Shown one piece after another: positions 53,640 to 63,388 of a stretch of DNA of 64,000 nt. How positions within the stretch are numbered: the stretch's first letter is position 1; every line of letters starts with the position of its first letter. This stretch comes from Chitinophaga caeni (lineage in GTDB: Bacteria > Bacteroidota > Bacteroidia > Chitinophagales > Chitinophagaceae). The notes under the pieces are model-generated. The model did not search any database. It had not been told where the DNA came from and worked only from the letters and a program-made list of their open reading frames with translations. The translations under genes were made by a program, and so were the position numbers. The stretch is taken from NCBI RefSeq assembly GCF_002557795.1, contig NZ_CP023777.1:2675001-2739000 (forward strand). The letters run 5' to 3'.

Positions 53640-56600
53640 ATGCAATTATTTGCAAATGGTCAACCTATGTCCCGTTTTACCCTGGGCCTGGGCGTGCCAC
53701 TTCGATGTACAGCTAAAATTTGGCTGATTATGAAATTAGTGATGTGCTTACTATTAGGATGCTCTCTCCATATTAGCGCTAAAAGCTATGGACAACAGGT
53801 CTCTATCTCGGCAAAAGGGGCCAGGTTAGAAGCTGTGTTTCAAGAGATCAAATCTCAAACCGGTTACACCTTCGTGTATAATACCGAATGGCTGAGAGAG
53901 GCCAAACTTGTTGATCTGCAAGTGCAGAATATTCCCATGGAGCAAGCTTTGCAGTTGACTTTTAAAGATCAACCCTTTACTTATATGATTTTGCGGAAAA
54001 CCGTGATCCTGAAGAAAAGGGAACAGTTGATAAAGATATTACCTAGCGAAGATAATCGACAACAATTGATCTTTAGGGGAAAGGTGCTGGATGAAAAGGG
54101 AACCCCCATTCCCGGTGCAAGTATTTTTGTGCTCGGTGAGAAAAAAGGGGTAGTCTCCGGCGAAGACGGTAGGTTTAACCTGAAAATAGATAAGCTGGGC
54201 GTAGTTGTCAGGATCAGCTTTATCGGGTACGAGAGCTTGGATTACCGCGTGAAAAATCTTGATAAACCGGTAACCTTTCATATGAGGTTGAAAGATGCGG
54301 ATTTAAACCAGGTCGTGGTGACCGGTATGGTAAACCTGGATAAACAAACTTTCTCCGGCGCCGCCGCGGTTTACAGCCAGGAGCAAATTAAAACGATTAC
54401 CAATACCAATATCGTGGATGCCCTGAAAACATTGGATCCTTCTTTCATGGTATTGGAAAATAATATCATGGGGAGTAATCCTAACGTGCTGCCCAATATT
54501 GAATTAAGAGGACAAACCAGTATCACGACGGACGAGTTGAGGGATGATTTCTCAGAGAACCCTAACCAACCGCTTTTTATCCTGGATGGTTTCCCTGCAA
54601 GCCTTCGTCAAATATTAGATATGGACATTAACAGGATCGCATCCGTAACGATCCTGAAAGATGCTGCATCTACGGCCATGTACGGAAACAGGGCTTCGAA
54701 TGGTGTGATCGTAATACAAACCGTCCGCCCCCTCCCTGGGAAAATCAGGGTGTCTTATACATCAGACTGGGGATTCGAGTTCCCGGATCTGAGTAGCTAC
54801 AACAGGATGGATGCCTCGGAGAAGCTAGAGTTTGAGCGCTTGTCGGGGAGGTATTTACCTAACGAAAGATTCGATATGAGCACGTATAAATACGAGTTAT
54901 ACGACCCTTTATATTCCATGCGCAAGCAGGAGGTTTTAAGGGGAGTCAATTCATATTGGTTGAGTGATCCCTTGCAGAACGGTATTTCGCAAAGGCACAG
55001 CTTGCTGGTAAACGGGGGAGCTGATAACCTTTTATTTGTGGCGGGCATTAGTTATAAAGATGAAAAAGGCGTGATGATAGGCAGCGGTAGGAAAGAGTGG
55101 AGTGGAAACTTGAAATTAGACTATAATACAGGCAAATTCAGATTCAATAATTATGTTTCCGTGAATGGAAATAGCGAGGATGAATCGCCGTACGGTAGCT
55201 TTAGTACCTGGGTAAATGTTAACCCGTATTACAGGAAGCAGCCCGCGTCAGAAATGTACCTGGAAAAGTATAGAGATGGATCAAACGGCGCGGAAAAGGT
55301 GGTATATAATCCCCTGTACAATGCGAAATTAAACAGCTATGACAGGAGTAAATTGTATTCTCTTTGGGATAATTTATCAGCTATTTACCAGGTAACCGAT
55401 AACCTGAGGTTCGAAACTAACTTACAAGTGCGGAAAGATGTTAAAGAAGCTGAAACGTTCAAATCTCCTTTGCACACAGATTTTATATCCACTGTTCCCG
55501 AGGAAAAAGGAAAATATACCAATACTAGGTTTACCACTAGCAGTTTTACTTATAATGCACTTTTATCTTATAACAAGAGTTTCGGGGATCATACCTTGGG
55601 CGTTAACCTAAGGTCCGAGATTAGCGAGTCTAAATCTATAAGACAAGATTATAGTGCTATAGGTTTTCCATTGACATCTAACGGTAACCCTAGCTTTGCT
55701 TATAATTACCCGGAGAATGGAGCACCTTACGCGAGGACTTCCATTTCCAGGTACAATAACGTTAGTTTTATCAGTACTTATTCGTATAGGAATATCTATA
55801 ACCTCAATGCTACTTTCACATATAATGGTAGCTCGGTTTATGGTATAAATAACCCGTATTCACCGTTTTATAGTATAGCGGGATCCTGGAATTTGCATAA
55901 TGCCCAATGGTTTAAACGCGATTGGATCGATAATGCCAGGTTGAGAGTGTCGTATGGTATGACCGGCAACCAGAATTTCTCATCCACTTCATCCGTTTCA
56001 ACATATACTTATTTAAGTGATTTCAATTCATTCGGTCAAGGAGTATTATTAAGCCGGTTGGGCAATCCGAATTTAGAAAGCCAAACTACCTACCAGTTTA
56101 ATACCGGGCTTGATCTGAACATATTTAAAAACAGGTTGGGTTTAGTGGTAGATTATTACGATAAGCTTACAGATCCTTTAGTGGTACCCGTAGCGCTTCC
56201 CTCTTCTACTGCATTGGTTTCTTACCCATTTAACGTTGGTTCATTGAAAGTGAAAGGGTTCGAATTCATGTTGAATGGAACTCCTATTCGCACCAAGGAT
56301 TTTTCCTGGAGAATATCGGTAATGGGATCAAAGTATAAGAAGACATACGCCGGTTTGGGAAATCGCTTGTTGGGATTAAACGAGAAGTTAAAAACCTCTA
56401 ATTCCTTTGTTCAATATAAAGACGGCTACAGTGAAAACGACATTTGGGCCGTTCGCTCATTGGGCATTGATCCGGCAACGGGGCGCGAGATCTACTTGAA
56501 GAAAGATGGAACGCAGTCCTTTGACTATGACATAAATGACCAGGTCGTGGTGGGGAATACCCTACCCGATATCCAGGGTGTAGTCGGTTCACAATTTACG

Positions 56601-57032
56601 TATAAGAATTTTCTTCTCAACTTCAGTTTTAGATATGTTTTTGGGCAGGATGCATTTAATACGGTTCTGTTTAATACAATCGAGAACCTTTCCAAAAGCT
56701 ATATAATCAATAATAACCTGGATAAAAGAGCCCTCTATGAAAGATGGAAGGAGCCGGGCGACCTAGCGATGTATAAAGATATTGCTGATGCTACCAGGAC
56801 ATATAGGAGCTCCAGGTTTGTTCAAACCGAAAATTCTTTCGGTTTAGAGTCTGCCAATATTACTTATAATTTAACCCGGGGATCTTTCCTCGACAAGCTG
56901 AGCCTGTCTAGGTTGCAGATCAGTGGTCGTACTTCAGATATATTCCGTTTTACGACGGTACGCAGGGAGCGCGGGACAAGCTATCCTTATTCAAGGGCTT
57001 TCCAATTGAGCTTGACGGCAAATTTTAAATAA
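53640..57032 (+). CDS. SusC/RagA TonB-dependent transporter with STN domain
   Basis: This 1130-residue outer-membrane transporter has a signal/TM-like start (about 25-48), then an STN signalling domain (about 52-110, VSISAKGARLEAVFQEIKSQ) that contacts FecR. A CarboxypepD_reg-like domain (about 140-215, FRGKVLDEKGTPIPGASIFV) and a plug (about 225-345, DPSFMVLENNIMGSNPN; LFILDGFPASLRQILDMDIN; STAMYGNRASNGVIVIQT) follow. The barrel ends SLTANF. The usual SusC plug signature LDG(F/V)P and GxRAxNG are intact. Together with SusD it imports an oligosaccharide, peptide or similar nutrient. The start is the ATG at 53640; a second in-frame ATG at 53667 would also be possible. Confidence 0.95.
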   Translation: MQLFANGQPMSRFTLGLGVPLRCTAKIWLIMKLVMCLLLGCSLHISAKSYGQQVSISAKGARLEAVFQEIKSQTGYTFVYNTEWLREAKLVDLQVQNIPMEQALQLTFKDQPFTYMILRKTVILKKREQLIKILPSEDNRQQLIFRGKVLDEKGTPIPGASIFVLGEKKGVVSGEDGRFNLKIDKLGVVVRISFIGYESLDYRVKNLDKPVTFHMRLKDADLNQVVVTGMVNLDKQTFSGAAAVYSQEQIKTITNTNIVDALKTLDPSFMVLENNIMGSNPNVLPNIELRGQTSITTDELRDDFSENPNQPLFILDGFPASLRQILDMDINRIASVTILKDAASTAMYGNRASNGVIVIQTVRPLPGKIRVSYTSDWGFEFPDLSSYNRMDASEKLEFERLSGRYLPNERFDMSTYKYELYDPLYSMRKQEVLRGVNSYWLSDPLQNGISQRHSLLVNGGADNLLFVAGISYKDEKGVMIGSGRKEWSGNLKLDYNTGKFRFNNYVSVNGNSEDESPYGSFSTWVNVNPYYRKQPASEMYLEKYRDGSNGAEKVVYNPLYNAKLNSYDRSKLYSLWDNLSAIYQVTDNLRFETNLQVRKDVKEAETFKSPLHTDFISTVPEEKGKYTNTRFTTSSFTYNALLSYNKSFGDHTLGVNLRSEISESKSIRQDYSAIGFPLTSNGNPSFAYNYPENGAPYARTSISRYNNVSFISTYSYRNIYNLNATFTYNGSSVYGINNPYSPFYSIAGSWNLHNAQWFKRDWIDNARLRVSYGMTGNQNFSSTSSVSTYTYLSDFNSFGQGVLLSRLGNPNLESQTTYQFNTGLDLNIFKNRLGLVVDYYDKLTDPLVVPVALPSSTALVSYPFNVGSLKVKGFEFMLNGTPIRTKDFSWRISVMGSKYKKTYAGLGNRLLGLNEKLKTSNSFVQYKDGYSENDIWAVRSLGIDPATGREIYLKKDGTQSFDYDINDQVVVGNTLPDIQGVVGSQFTYKNFLLNFSFRYVFGQDAFNTVLFNTIENLSKSYIINNNLDKRALYERWKEPGDLAMYKDIADATRTYRSSRFVQTENSFGLESANITYNLTRGSFLDKLSLSRLQISGRTSDIFRFTTVRRERGTSYPYSRAFQLSLTANFK

Positions 57033-57048
57033 TAAAAAGTGTATTCAA

Positions 57049-58452
57049 ATGCTAAGAATAAGACCAATATATATTTATGTCATCTGCCTGGTATGCCTGT
57101 CAACAGCAGGGTGTAAAAAATGGCTCGAAGTAAAACCGGATGATACCTTTACCGAGGAAATGATCTATAAAACCGAGGCAGGAACGAAGGATGCTTTAAA
57201 CGGGATTTTACTGAAAATATCCAGCGGTAGTTTATACGGGATGAACTTAACAGGCGTTTATCTTGACTTATTGGCGCAACGGTACCGGGTAACAAATGAT
57301 GCCTCTCCCTATTACTCATTTTATACGCTCGATCTATCTCAAAGCACGGCTAAAAATGTTTTGCAGAGTTTTTGGGAACAAATGTACCAGGGGGTCGCAA
57401 ATACCAACAGGTTTTTGCAAATGACCGAGCAGTATAAAGCCAATTATTCTGAACAATTCTACCAACAGGCGAAAGGGGAAGTTCATGCAATCAGGGCCTT
57501 ATTGTATTTTGATCTGCTCAGGATGTGGGGGCCGGTTTATGATGGAGATGATTCAACGGCAGCATCCATCCCGGTGTATTCAACAATCACACATGTTTAT
57601 CCGGACTATGCCCCGGCAAACGAAGTAATGGACTTTATCGTTGCTGATTTGGACTCCGCTATTGCTTATATGGCGAATGATCCCATAATCGAAAGTAATT
57701 ATGATGACGACAATAACATGAGATTGAACTATTATGCGGCGAAGGCATTAAAGGCTAGGGTACTCCTGTATAGGGGAGATAAAGCGGGGGCTTATTCCAT
57801 GGCAAAGGAAGTGATGCAAGTACAGGATAAATTTCCTTGGGTGCTACGTCTGAATATCGCTTCCAATAGAACAAACCCCGACAGGATATTCGGAACAGAA
57901 GTGCTATTTGGCGTCTACAACAGGAATTTATACGATGCATATAAGGGTGTGTTCTTATCAACGTTAAATGAAGGTTCTTTACTAGCTGCCGGGCCGGATT
58001 TTTTAAACACGGTTTACGAATCTTTACTAGGCGATTTTAGGTACGGTGATACATGGCTGCAAGCCAGCGACGGTGTTTCCTATAGAACATTCTTTAAATA
58101 CGCACCTGTTAGTGATGCCGCACATTATAAGTTTAACTACACGGTTCCTGTTATCCGTATGAGTGAAATGTACCTCATCGCCGCAGAAACAGCGCCTGAT
58201 CCGGCAGAAGGTCTCTCTTACATTAATGAGATCAGGTTACATAGGGGCTTGGATACGGAGATCTCCGATCCGGCACAACTCACCAACGAGATAAGAAAGT
58301 CATATATCAAGGAGTTTTACGGGGAAGGACAACTTTGGTTTTTTTATAAAAGAACGAAAGCAACGAGCATGATTTCACCTGCTGGAAACAGGGCTATTAG
58401 CTTAGGGAAATACGTTTTCGACTACCCGGATTCAGAAACACAGCAACGCTAA
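57049..58452 (+). CDS. SusD/RagB lipoprotein
   Basis: This 467-residue lipoprotein has lipobox STAGC (about Cys22) and the SusD start CKKWLEVKPDDTFTEEMIYK. TPR helices carry AIRALLYFDLLRMWGPVY, and VIRMSEMYLIAAETAPDP and KSYIKEFYGEGQLWFFYKR close the fold. It is the surface nutrient-binding lid for the SusC channel encoded 16 bp upstream. A complete gene, unlike the fragment at 1-644. Confidence 0.94.
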   Translation: MLRIRPIYIYVICLVCLSTAGCKKWLEVKPDDTFTEEMIYKTEAGTKDALNGILLKISSGSLYGMNLTGVYLDLLAQRYRVTNDASPYYSFYTLDLSQSTAKNVLQSFWEQMYQGVANTNRFLQMTEQYKANYSEQFYQQAKGEVHAIRALLYFDLLRMWGPVYDGDDSTAASIPVYSTITHVYPDYAPANEVMDFIVADLDSAIAYMANDPIIESNYDDDNNMRLNYYAAKALKARVLLYRGDKAGAYSMAKEVMQVQDKFPWVLRLNIASNRTNPDRIFGTEVLFGVYNRNLYDAYKGVFLSTLNEGSLLAAGPDFLNTVYESLLGDFRYGDTWLQASDGVSYRTFFKYAPVSDAAHYKFNYTVPVIRMSEMYLIAAETAPDPAEGLSYINEIRLHRGLDTEISDPAQLTNEIRKSYIKEFYGEGQLWFFYKRTKATSMISPAGNRAISLGKYVFDYPDSETQQR

Positions 58453-58481
58453 ATGGTTTCATCACTATTAAAACCAGTACA

Positions 58482-59303
58482 ATGAAAAGAAGTTGGATAT
58501 TATATATAATAACGCTTTGCATGGCCGGCAATTTTGCTAGTTGCTCCGAGGATAATTTGGATGTTTACGACCAAGCATCTTCAGGGGGGAGTATTTACTT
58601 CCTAGATAAATACGAGCAAGCGAATGATCTTTACCAAAGCATTCCAAAAGATACACTGTGGACGAGCTTCGGTTATGTAAGCGAGAATAAACATGATTCC
58701 ATTGTAAAACAGGTAGTGCGCATCAGTGGGGAGAAGATGGATCATGATAGGACGTATAAGTTAACGGTACTTGGCAGTTCTACGGCAAAAGAAGGGGTGC
58801 ATTACGAGCTTTTAAATGAATCTTATACCATAAAGGCAAACAGCATAACCGATACGATCAAGATCAAGTTCAATAGAACTGAAGATATGAAAGACAGTAC
58901 TTTCACTGTTTCGCTGCGCCTGGAACCTAACGAGAATTTTAACACGGATATTCCCGTGATGAAATCGAAGGCGGAAAATGGTAAATATACTTACGAATTG
59001 ACACACATGGAGTTTAAGGTAGATGATATCACAGGTGTGCCGTTCCTTTGGACAGATCCTCCTTACAGTTCCTTTACCCCGTATTATCTCGGTACTTTTT
59101 CCAGGACGAAATTGCTATTGATGATCGAGGTGATGAACATCGATATTAACCTGGTCACCGTTCCTCCGCCCCCCGGGCAATATTTCAGCCTTGATTATTA
59201 CTTTGCTTGGAAAGCTTACATGACAACTTGGTTAGAAGCGGAAGCGGCAAAAGGCAATTATTATTATGATGAATTCGGGGAACTCATCAAATTTCATTTA
59301 TAG
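58482..59303 (+). CDS. DUF4843 lipoprotein
   Basis: This 273-residue lipoprotein (lipobox NFASC, about Cys21) has the DUF4843 pattern: an opening strand SIYFLDKYEQANDLYQS, a central VVRISGEKMDHDRTYKL, and HYELLNESYTIKAN with a terminal helix. Calx-beta-like strands dominate. It is a usual third or fourth member of SusC/SusD loci with PKD-like partners; presumed surface-exposed and accessory to nutrient binding. Ligand unknown. Confidence 0.85.
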   Translation: MKRSWILYIITLCMAGNFASCSEDNLDVYDQASSGGSIYFLDKYEQANDLYQSIPKDTLWTSFGYVSENKHDSIVKQVVRISGEKMDHDRTYKLTVLGSSTAKEGVHYELLNESYTIKANSITDTIKIKFNRTEDMKDSTFTVSLRLEPNENFNTDIPVMKSKAENGKYTYELTHMEFKVDDITGVPFLWTDPPYSSFTPYYLGTFSRTKLLLMIEVMNIDINLVTVPPPPGQYFSLDYYFAWKAYMTTWLEAEAAKGNYYYDEFGELIKFHL

Positions 59304-59332
59304 TTTTTCAGCATTTGGCTAAAATTTAAATT

Positions 59333-60952
59333 ATGAAATCATTTCAATATAAATCCATAATACCGGTATGCTTCCTTGCCTTGTTAACGATGTTTTCTTG
59401 CAAGAAAGACCTGGGTAATTATGATTATCATGAAACATTTGATATGGAGATTCAGGGCATTGAAGATTCATACAATTTAGTACTCGGAGATACGGTTTCC
59501 ATCATACCTAATTTCAGTAAGGTAGAAGGGCAACAAATGGATACAGCCGCATTTTCATATACATGGACGGTATCGGATCCACGGTTGGTAGATTTATACA
59601 GGCTACGTACAATTAGCACCAGCCGTAACTTGGAAGGGGTATTACCACTGTCAGTTGGGGATTATACCATTTATTATACAGTATTAGATACACTGACCAG
59701 GGTATCATGGATCCGTGAATTTAGTGTAAAAGTGGAAGGGAACATAAAACCTAAAGGTTGGTTCGTATTATCAGAAGTGAACCAGCAATCGAGGTTGGAT
59801 TATTTTATCGAGGATCTCGATGCCTTGGGAACTTACCCGCAGAAATACTTCGATTTTACCAAGTTGTTGTTAGATCCAAACTCCGGCAAACAACTTATGT
59901 TAACAGGGAAGCCGAAGTTTATCAATTATTTTATGAACAATGTTGCCGCTGCTGAATCAGGATATAAGGCATACCTGTATATTGGCACGGATGAAATGAC
60001 AGAGAAAATCAACATTTCCAATGGTTTGATTTGGAAGGATATTTTATATCAGTTCAAATTGGAAACCGCTACCGGTACTTATCCTGAAACAGTTGATTGG
60101 GTTAAATCCGTTACCTCCGCTACTGGCTATGCTTTCAAAGGAGAGGAGCTATTCGTATGTGATTATGCCCAGCGTGCTAAATTCGGCTTGTCATTAAACA
60201 GGCTTGCCGTAACATCTGAGCCTATAAAATTGCATCCTTCCTTAGCTATTCTTGATTTTTTAATTCCTAATGCTGTTGGGTTCGATATTACTAAAAAGCG
60301 CTTCGTTTCTCACAGCGGATCTACCAATAGCAGCATGGCCTTGGTTCCGCAAGATACATCCAGGTCAACATTCGATCCTTCTGACACCAAGATGGATCTC
60401 GTATGGATGGATGCAACGATGGCATACGGATACATGGCTGTTGCTATATTACAAGATCCCGGCACATCTAAGCGCTACATGGTGCGGTTTAATTTCGAGG
60501 GTGCGTCTTATAATAAGATTCATATCGTTGATTTCAAACCTGTCGATGATGCACCGGGCATGGACAAGATGACCCGTTTCGTGGTGGACAATTACTATGG
60601 TTACCTGGTGTACGAGTCTGAAGGTAAACTATACCGTATGAACCTGGACACGGGTATAACCATTTTAATTAAAGATTACGGCGCTAATATGCGTATCAGT
60701 ATGTTGAAGAAATCGCCTAATATCAGTTATACTAACTGGTCTTCCATCAGCAGCCGGCCAAATAATTTTAACCTGCCGCAATTGGAACCGGTTGCATTGG
60801 GGATTATGGCTGGCGTATACGACCCGGCTAATCCCGACGCCTCCGGTATCGTGGACGTGATTAAGATTCCAAATACCACGCAATTGGCAGACTCTTATTA
60901 TACTTTAACGGGCTTCGGGAAAGTTGTAGATGCTGTTTATATCAACAACTAA
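59333..60952 (+). CDS. PKD-like surface lipoprotein of the Sus locus
   Basis: This 539-residue lipoprotein (lipobox MFSC, about Cys23, CKKDLGNYDYHE) has a PKD-like region (about 40-140, FSYTWTVSDPR; GVLPLSVGDYTIYYTVLD). A propeller-like C-terminal domain follows (WFVLSEVNQQSRLDYF; MVRFNFEGASYNKIHIVDF). The architecture matches the PKD-like family found next to DUF4843 in SusC/D loci. It is surface-exposed; the ligand is unknown. Last gene of the ECF-controlled locus. Confidence 0.85.
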   Translation: MKSFQYKSIIPVCFLALLTMFSCKKDLGNYDYHETFDMEIQGIEDSYNLVLGDTVSIIPNFSKVEGQQMDTAAFSYTWTVSDPRLVDLYRLRTISTSRNLEGVLPLSVGDYTIYYTVLDTLTRVSWIREFSVKVEGNIKPKGWFVLSEVNQQSRLDYFIEDLDALGTYPQKYFDFTKLLLDPNSGKQLMLTGKPKFINYFMNNVAAAESGYKAYLYIGTDEMTEKINISNGLIWKDILYQFKLETATGTYPETVDWVKSVTSATGYAFKGEELFVCDYAQRAKFGLSLNRLAVTSEPIKLHPSLAILDFLIPNAVGFDITKKRFVSHSGSTNSSMALVPQDTSRSTFDPSDTKMDLVWMDATMAYGYMAVAILQDPGTSKRYMVRFNFEGASYNKIHIVDFKPVDDAPGMDKMTRFVVDNYYGYLVYESEGKLYRMNLDTGITILIKDYGANMRISMLKKSPNISYTNWSSISSRPNNFNLPQLEPVALGIMAGVYDPANPDASGIVDVIKIPNTTQLADSYYTLTGFGKVVDAVYINN

Positions 60953-61002
60953 TCTTGGTAGTTAATTTTTCAATTTTTTTTCACAAGGTTTGATTGTAAT
61001 TG

Positions 61003-61030
61003 AAACGGCCGTCCTATTTGGGATGGCCAT
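61003..61030 (+). terminator. Possible terminator of the Sus locus
   Basis: GGCCGTCC and GGATGGCC pair around TATTTG; the T-run (ATTTCCTTT) is interrupted, so confidence is moderate. It lies between convergent genes. Confidence 0.45.
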
Positions 61031-61035
61031 TTCCT

Positions 61036-61485
61036 TTATAGCAATTTCTCCATGCAAATGCTCGTTTCAATGCCTACGTATTGCCCGTAATTGGGAATAG
61101 TTGCATAACCGCTGCCCCGGTATAGTTTTACTGCCGGGATTAAGTCAATGCTGGTTTCTAATACACACCTTTCCATACCCAGTTCTTTAGCCCAAGTTTC
61201 CAATCCCTGTAAAACCAGTTGCGCAATACCCTTGCGTCTTTCTCCAGGTAACACGAACATCCTTTTAATTTCCATAGATTTGGCATCGAAAGCTTTTATA
61301 GCGCCGCATCCCACGGCTTTTGCCTCCTTGTGAACGAGGATCACATATTTCAATTCATCTAACTGGTTATACTGCATGAAGAAATCGTGATCTTCGCCGT
61401 TTACTTCGGCAAGTTTTGCATTTAATTGTTTTGCGAGCGTTATAAATTCCGGGTTTTGACCATTGGTCCTGCTGATAGTAAACAT
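61036..61485 (-). CDS. GNAT-family N-acetyltransferase
   Basis: This 149-residue single-domain acetyltransferase has the acetyl-CoA site motif GERRKGIAQLVLQGLE (motif A, Q/RxxGxG/A) at about residues 82-97, preceded by the strand MEIKRMFVLP and followed by the GYATIPNYGQY end. It has no signal peptide. The substrate is unknown. It is divergent from the acyltransferase gene. Confidence 0.88.
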   Translation of the reverse strand: MFTISRTNGQNPEFITLAKQLNAKLAEVNGEDHDFFMQYNQLDELKYVILVHKEAKAVGCGAIKAFDAKSMEIKRMFVLPGERRKGIAQLVLQGLETWAKELGMERCVLETSIDLIPAVKLYRGSGYATIPNYGQYVGIETSICMEKLL

Positions 61486-61864
61486 GCTGTAAAGTGTTAT
61501 TTTCTGTTGTTATGCCCTGTTTTTTGAAGGTTTTTATAAAGGTAAAATAATCATTCTTTCATTGCGAACCTGCCAGATAAAATGTCTTTTTGGCTGAATT
61601 GCCAAATTTGTCAGTTGGCAATGACGGTTAACCCCGGTTTTTATTCAACAATAATTTGAACTTATTTACACATTTACCCGTATATAATTAGAACCAATAT
61701 CTATTTACCTTGAAGAGTTTGGCTGTTTATGAGCCGGCAAGTTTTCAAGTACCGGTGGGATCTTTCTGGATCGATATTAGATTTTAATTAAAAATGGACA
61801 TCGGTAAAAAAATGGCATGCTGATTGCTCAAACAGCCGCGAATTAGCCCAAAGCTGCTCCACCA
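61486..61864. other. Divergent intergenic region with inverted repeat
   Basis: About 380 bp between the GNAT and acyltransferase genes. ATTGCCAA (61598-61605) and TTGGCAAT (61615-61622) form a perfect 8-bp inverted repeat with a 9-bp spacer, a candidate operator. No gene or RNA family recognised. Confidence 0.4.
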
Positions 61865-63271
61865 ATGACGCGCAAGATTAATACAAATGATTCGGACCCG
61901 GCGGATTCGTACCCGGGTAATACTAACGATGATCCTCTCGGAAATCAATACCAACATGGTTTTGACGATGAGCTATATTCGCATGGACTCCATGTGCTTT
62001 CTGCTGCCAGCCCGGAAGATTTACAATTGCAAGCAAAAAAGCTGCTATCAAGGATCCAATCGGAACCGGGATGGTCGCTGCGGGATATTACTTACACTTT
62101 AGCAGGGCTGCAAACTAACCAACAGTATAATTGGCTGGTGTATGCTGAAACGAAGGATGCATTAGTCCAGGGCTTAGAAAAAAAACTGGCCAAAAAGCAA
62201 CATCCTGCGCCTGCCGAACAGATGGACAACAGGTTAGCCTGGATTTTTACCGGGATGGGACCGCAATGGTACGGCATGGGCAGGCAGTTGTACCGGGAAA
62301 ATGCGGTATTCCGCCAGGTGATGGACGAATGTAACCACTTGTTACTGGAATACACTGGATATTCGCTATTGGGTGAATTATTCTTTCAACCTGTAAACAA
62401 GGTCGTGACGGGAAACTACCTCGCTCAAACCGCTAACTTTTTTATCCAGGTAAGTTTATCAAGAATGCTGCATTCCATGGGGTTACCAATGGACGTTGTA
62501 GTGGGACATAGTGTTGGCGAGATAGCTGCCTCGGTGATCGCTGGGGGCATCTCCCTGGAGGATGGTATCAAGATCGTGCACCATTGGGGAAGTATATTAG
62601 AGCAGGTGGCGGGTCATGGCACACTGTTATCGGTAGGCTTGGGTGAACATGAAGCTGTGCCTTACCTGGAAGATTTGCCGGGCCTCGAAATCGCTACAAT
62701 CAACGCGCCGCGTTCTATGACCGTGGCAGGAAATAGGGACCAGTTGTCCCGCTTGGAAGAAATGCTTAAAAATGACGGAATTGCGGCCCGGTTTGTGCAG
62801 GTGGACGTGGCATATCATTCTTCGCAACTTTCTTACCTGGAGCATGCCGTAAAAGACGCCCTGGGTTTTGTGAAACCGCTTAAGCCCGTACATAAGATGT
62901 ACAGCACTGTTACGGCGGAACTGGTTGAACACCCCTTGCATGATGCCGATTATTGGTGGCGTAACATCCGCCAACAGGTATATTTTAAAGATGTGGTAGC
63001 TTCGTTGTTGAAGCAGGGGTACACCAATTTTATAGAGATAGGCCCACACCCGGTATTAAGAAGTGCTTTGCAGGAAACTGCGATGGCCGAAGGGAAAGAA
63101 ATCCATACCTTCTTTTCTTTAAAGAAAGGCACATCCGAATTGCCGATGTTGATAAATAACTTGGAACGCTCGATGGGTGTTGGAGTGCCGGTAAATTTCA
63201 GTACGTCTTTAACAGGCGAGCGTTTGAAAATATCATTATTTGAAGGAGAAGATGTTTGCCAATGCTGCTAA
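61865..63271 (+). CDS. Stand-alone polyketide-type acyltransferase
   Basis: This 468-residue protein has an N-terminal segment (about 1-35) that is polar and Asn/Asp-rich. About 40-110 resembles the KS-AT linker of modular synthases (LHVLSAASPEDLQLQAKKLL). An acyltransferase fold follows at about 120-440: LAWIFTGMGPQWYGMGRQLY, the nucleophile GHSVGEIAASVIAGG, the catalytic His in VDVAYHSSQL, and FIEIGPHPVLRSAL. Active-site residues are present. It is not FabD-sized. No ketosynthase, ACP or other synthase gene is in the window, so it may supply a trans-AT or type I system elsewhere, or be an orphan. It ends CQCC. Confidence 0.85.
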   Translation: MTRKINTNDSDPADSYPGNTNDDPLGNQYQHGFDDELYSHGLHVLSAASPEDLQLQAKKLLSRIQSEPGWSLRDITYTLAGLQTNQQYNWLVYAETKDALVQGLEKKLAKKQHPAPAEQMDNRLAWIFTGMGPQWYGMGRQLYRENAVFRQVMDECNHLLLEYTGYSLLGELFFQPVNKVVTGNYLAQTANFFIQVSLSRMLHSMGLPMDVVVGHSVGEIAASVIAGGISLEDGIKIVHHWGSILEQVAGHGTLLSVGLGEHEAVPYLEDLPGLEIATINAPRSMTVAGNRDQLSRLEEMLKNDGIAARFVQVDVAYHSSQLSYLEHAVKDALGFVKPLKPVHKMYSTVTAELVEHPLHDADYWWRNIRQQVYFKDVVASLLKQGYTNFIEIGPHPVLRSALQETAMAEGKEIHTFFSLKKGTSELPMLINNLERSMGVGVPVNFSTSLTGERLKISLFEGEDVCQCC

Positions 63272-63315
63272 AATTTAGCATGCGGCATAGCACAACATAC
63301 TTGTAAAATAAAATG

Positions 63316-63365
63316 AAAGAACAGGTAAAATATTTGAAAGCGTTTAAATATTTTACCTGTTCTTT
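63316..63365. terminator. Strong hairpin between convergent genes
   Basis: A perfect 20-bp inverted repeat (63316-63335 and 63346-63365, loop 10 nt) whose arms start AAAGAACAGG and end CCTGTTCTTT, with T/A runs at both ends, so it can terminate from both sides. It lies between the acyltransferase and aquaporin genes. Confidence 0.85.
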
Positions 63366-63388
63366 TTATTGCCAGCCAATCAAAATCA

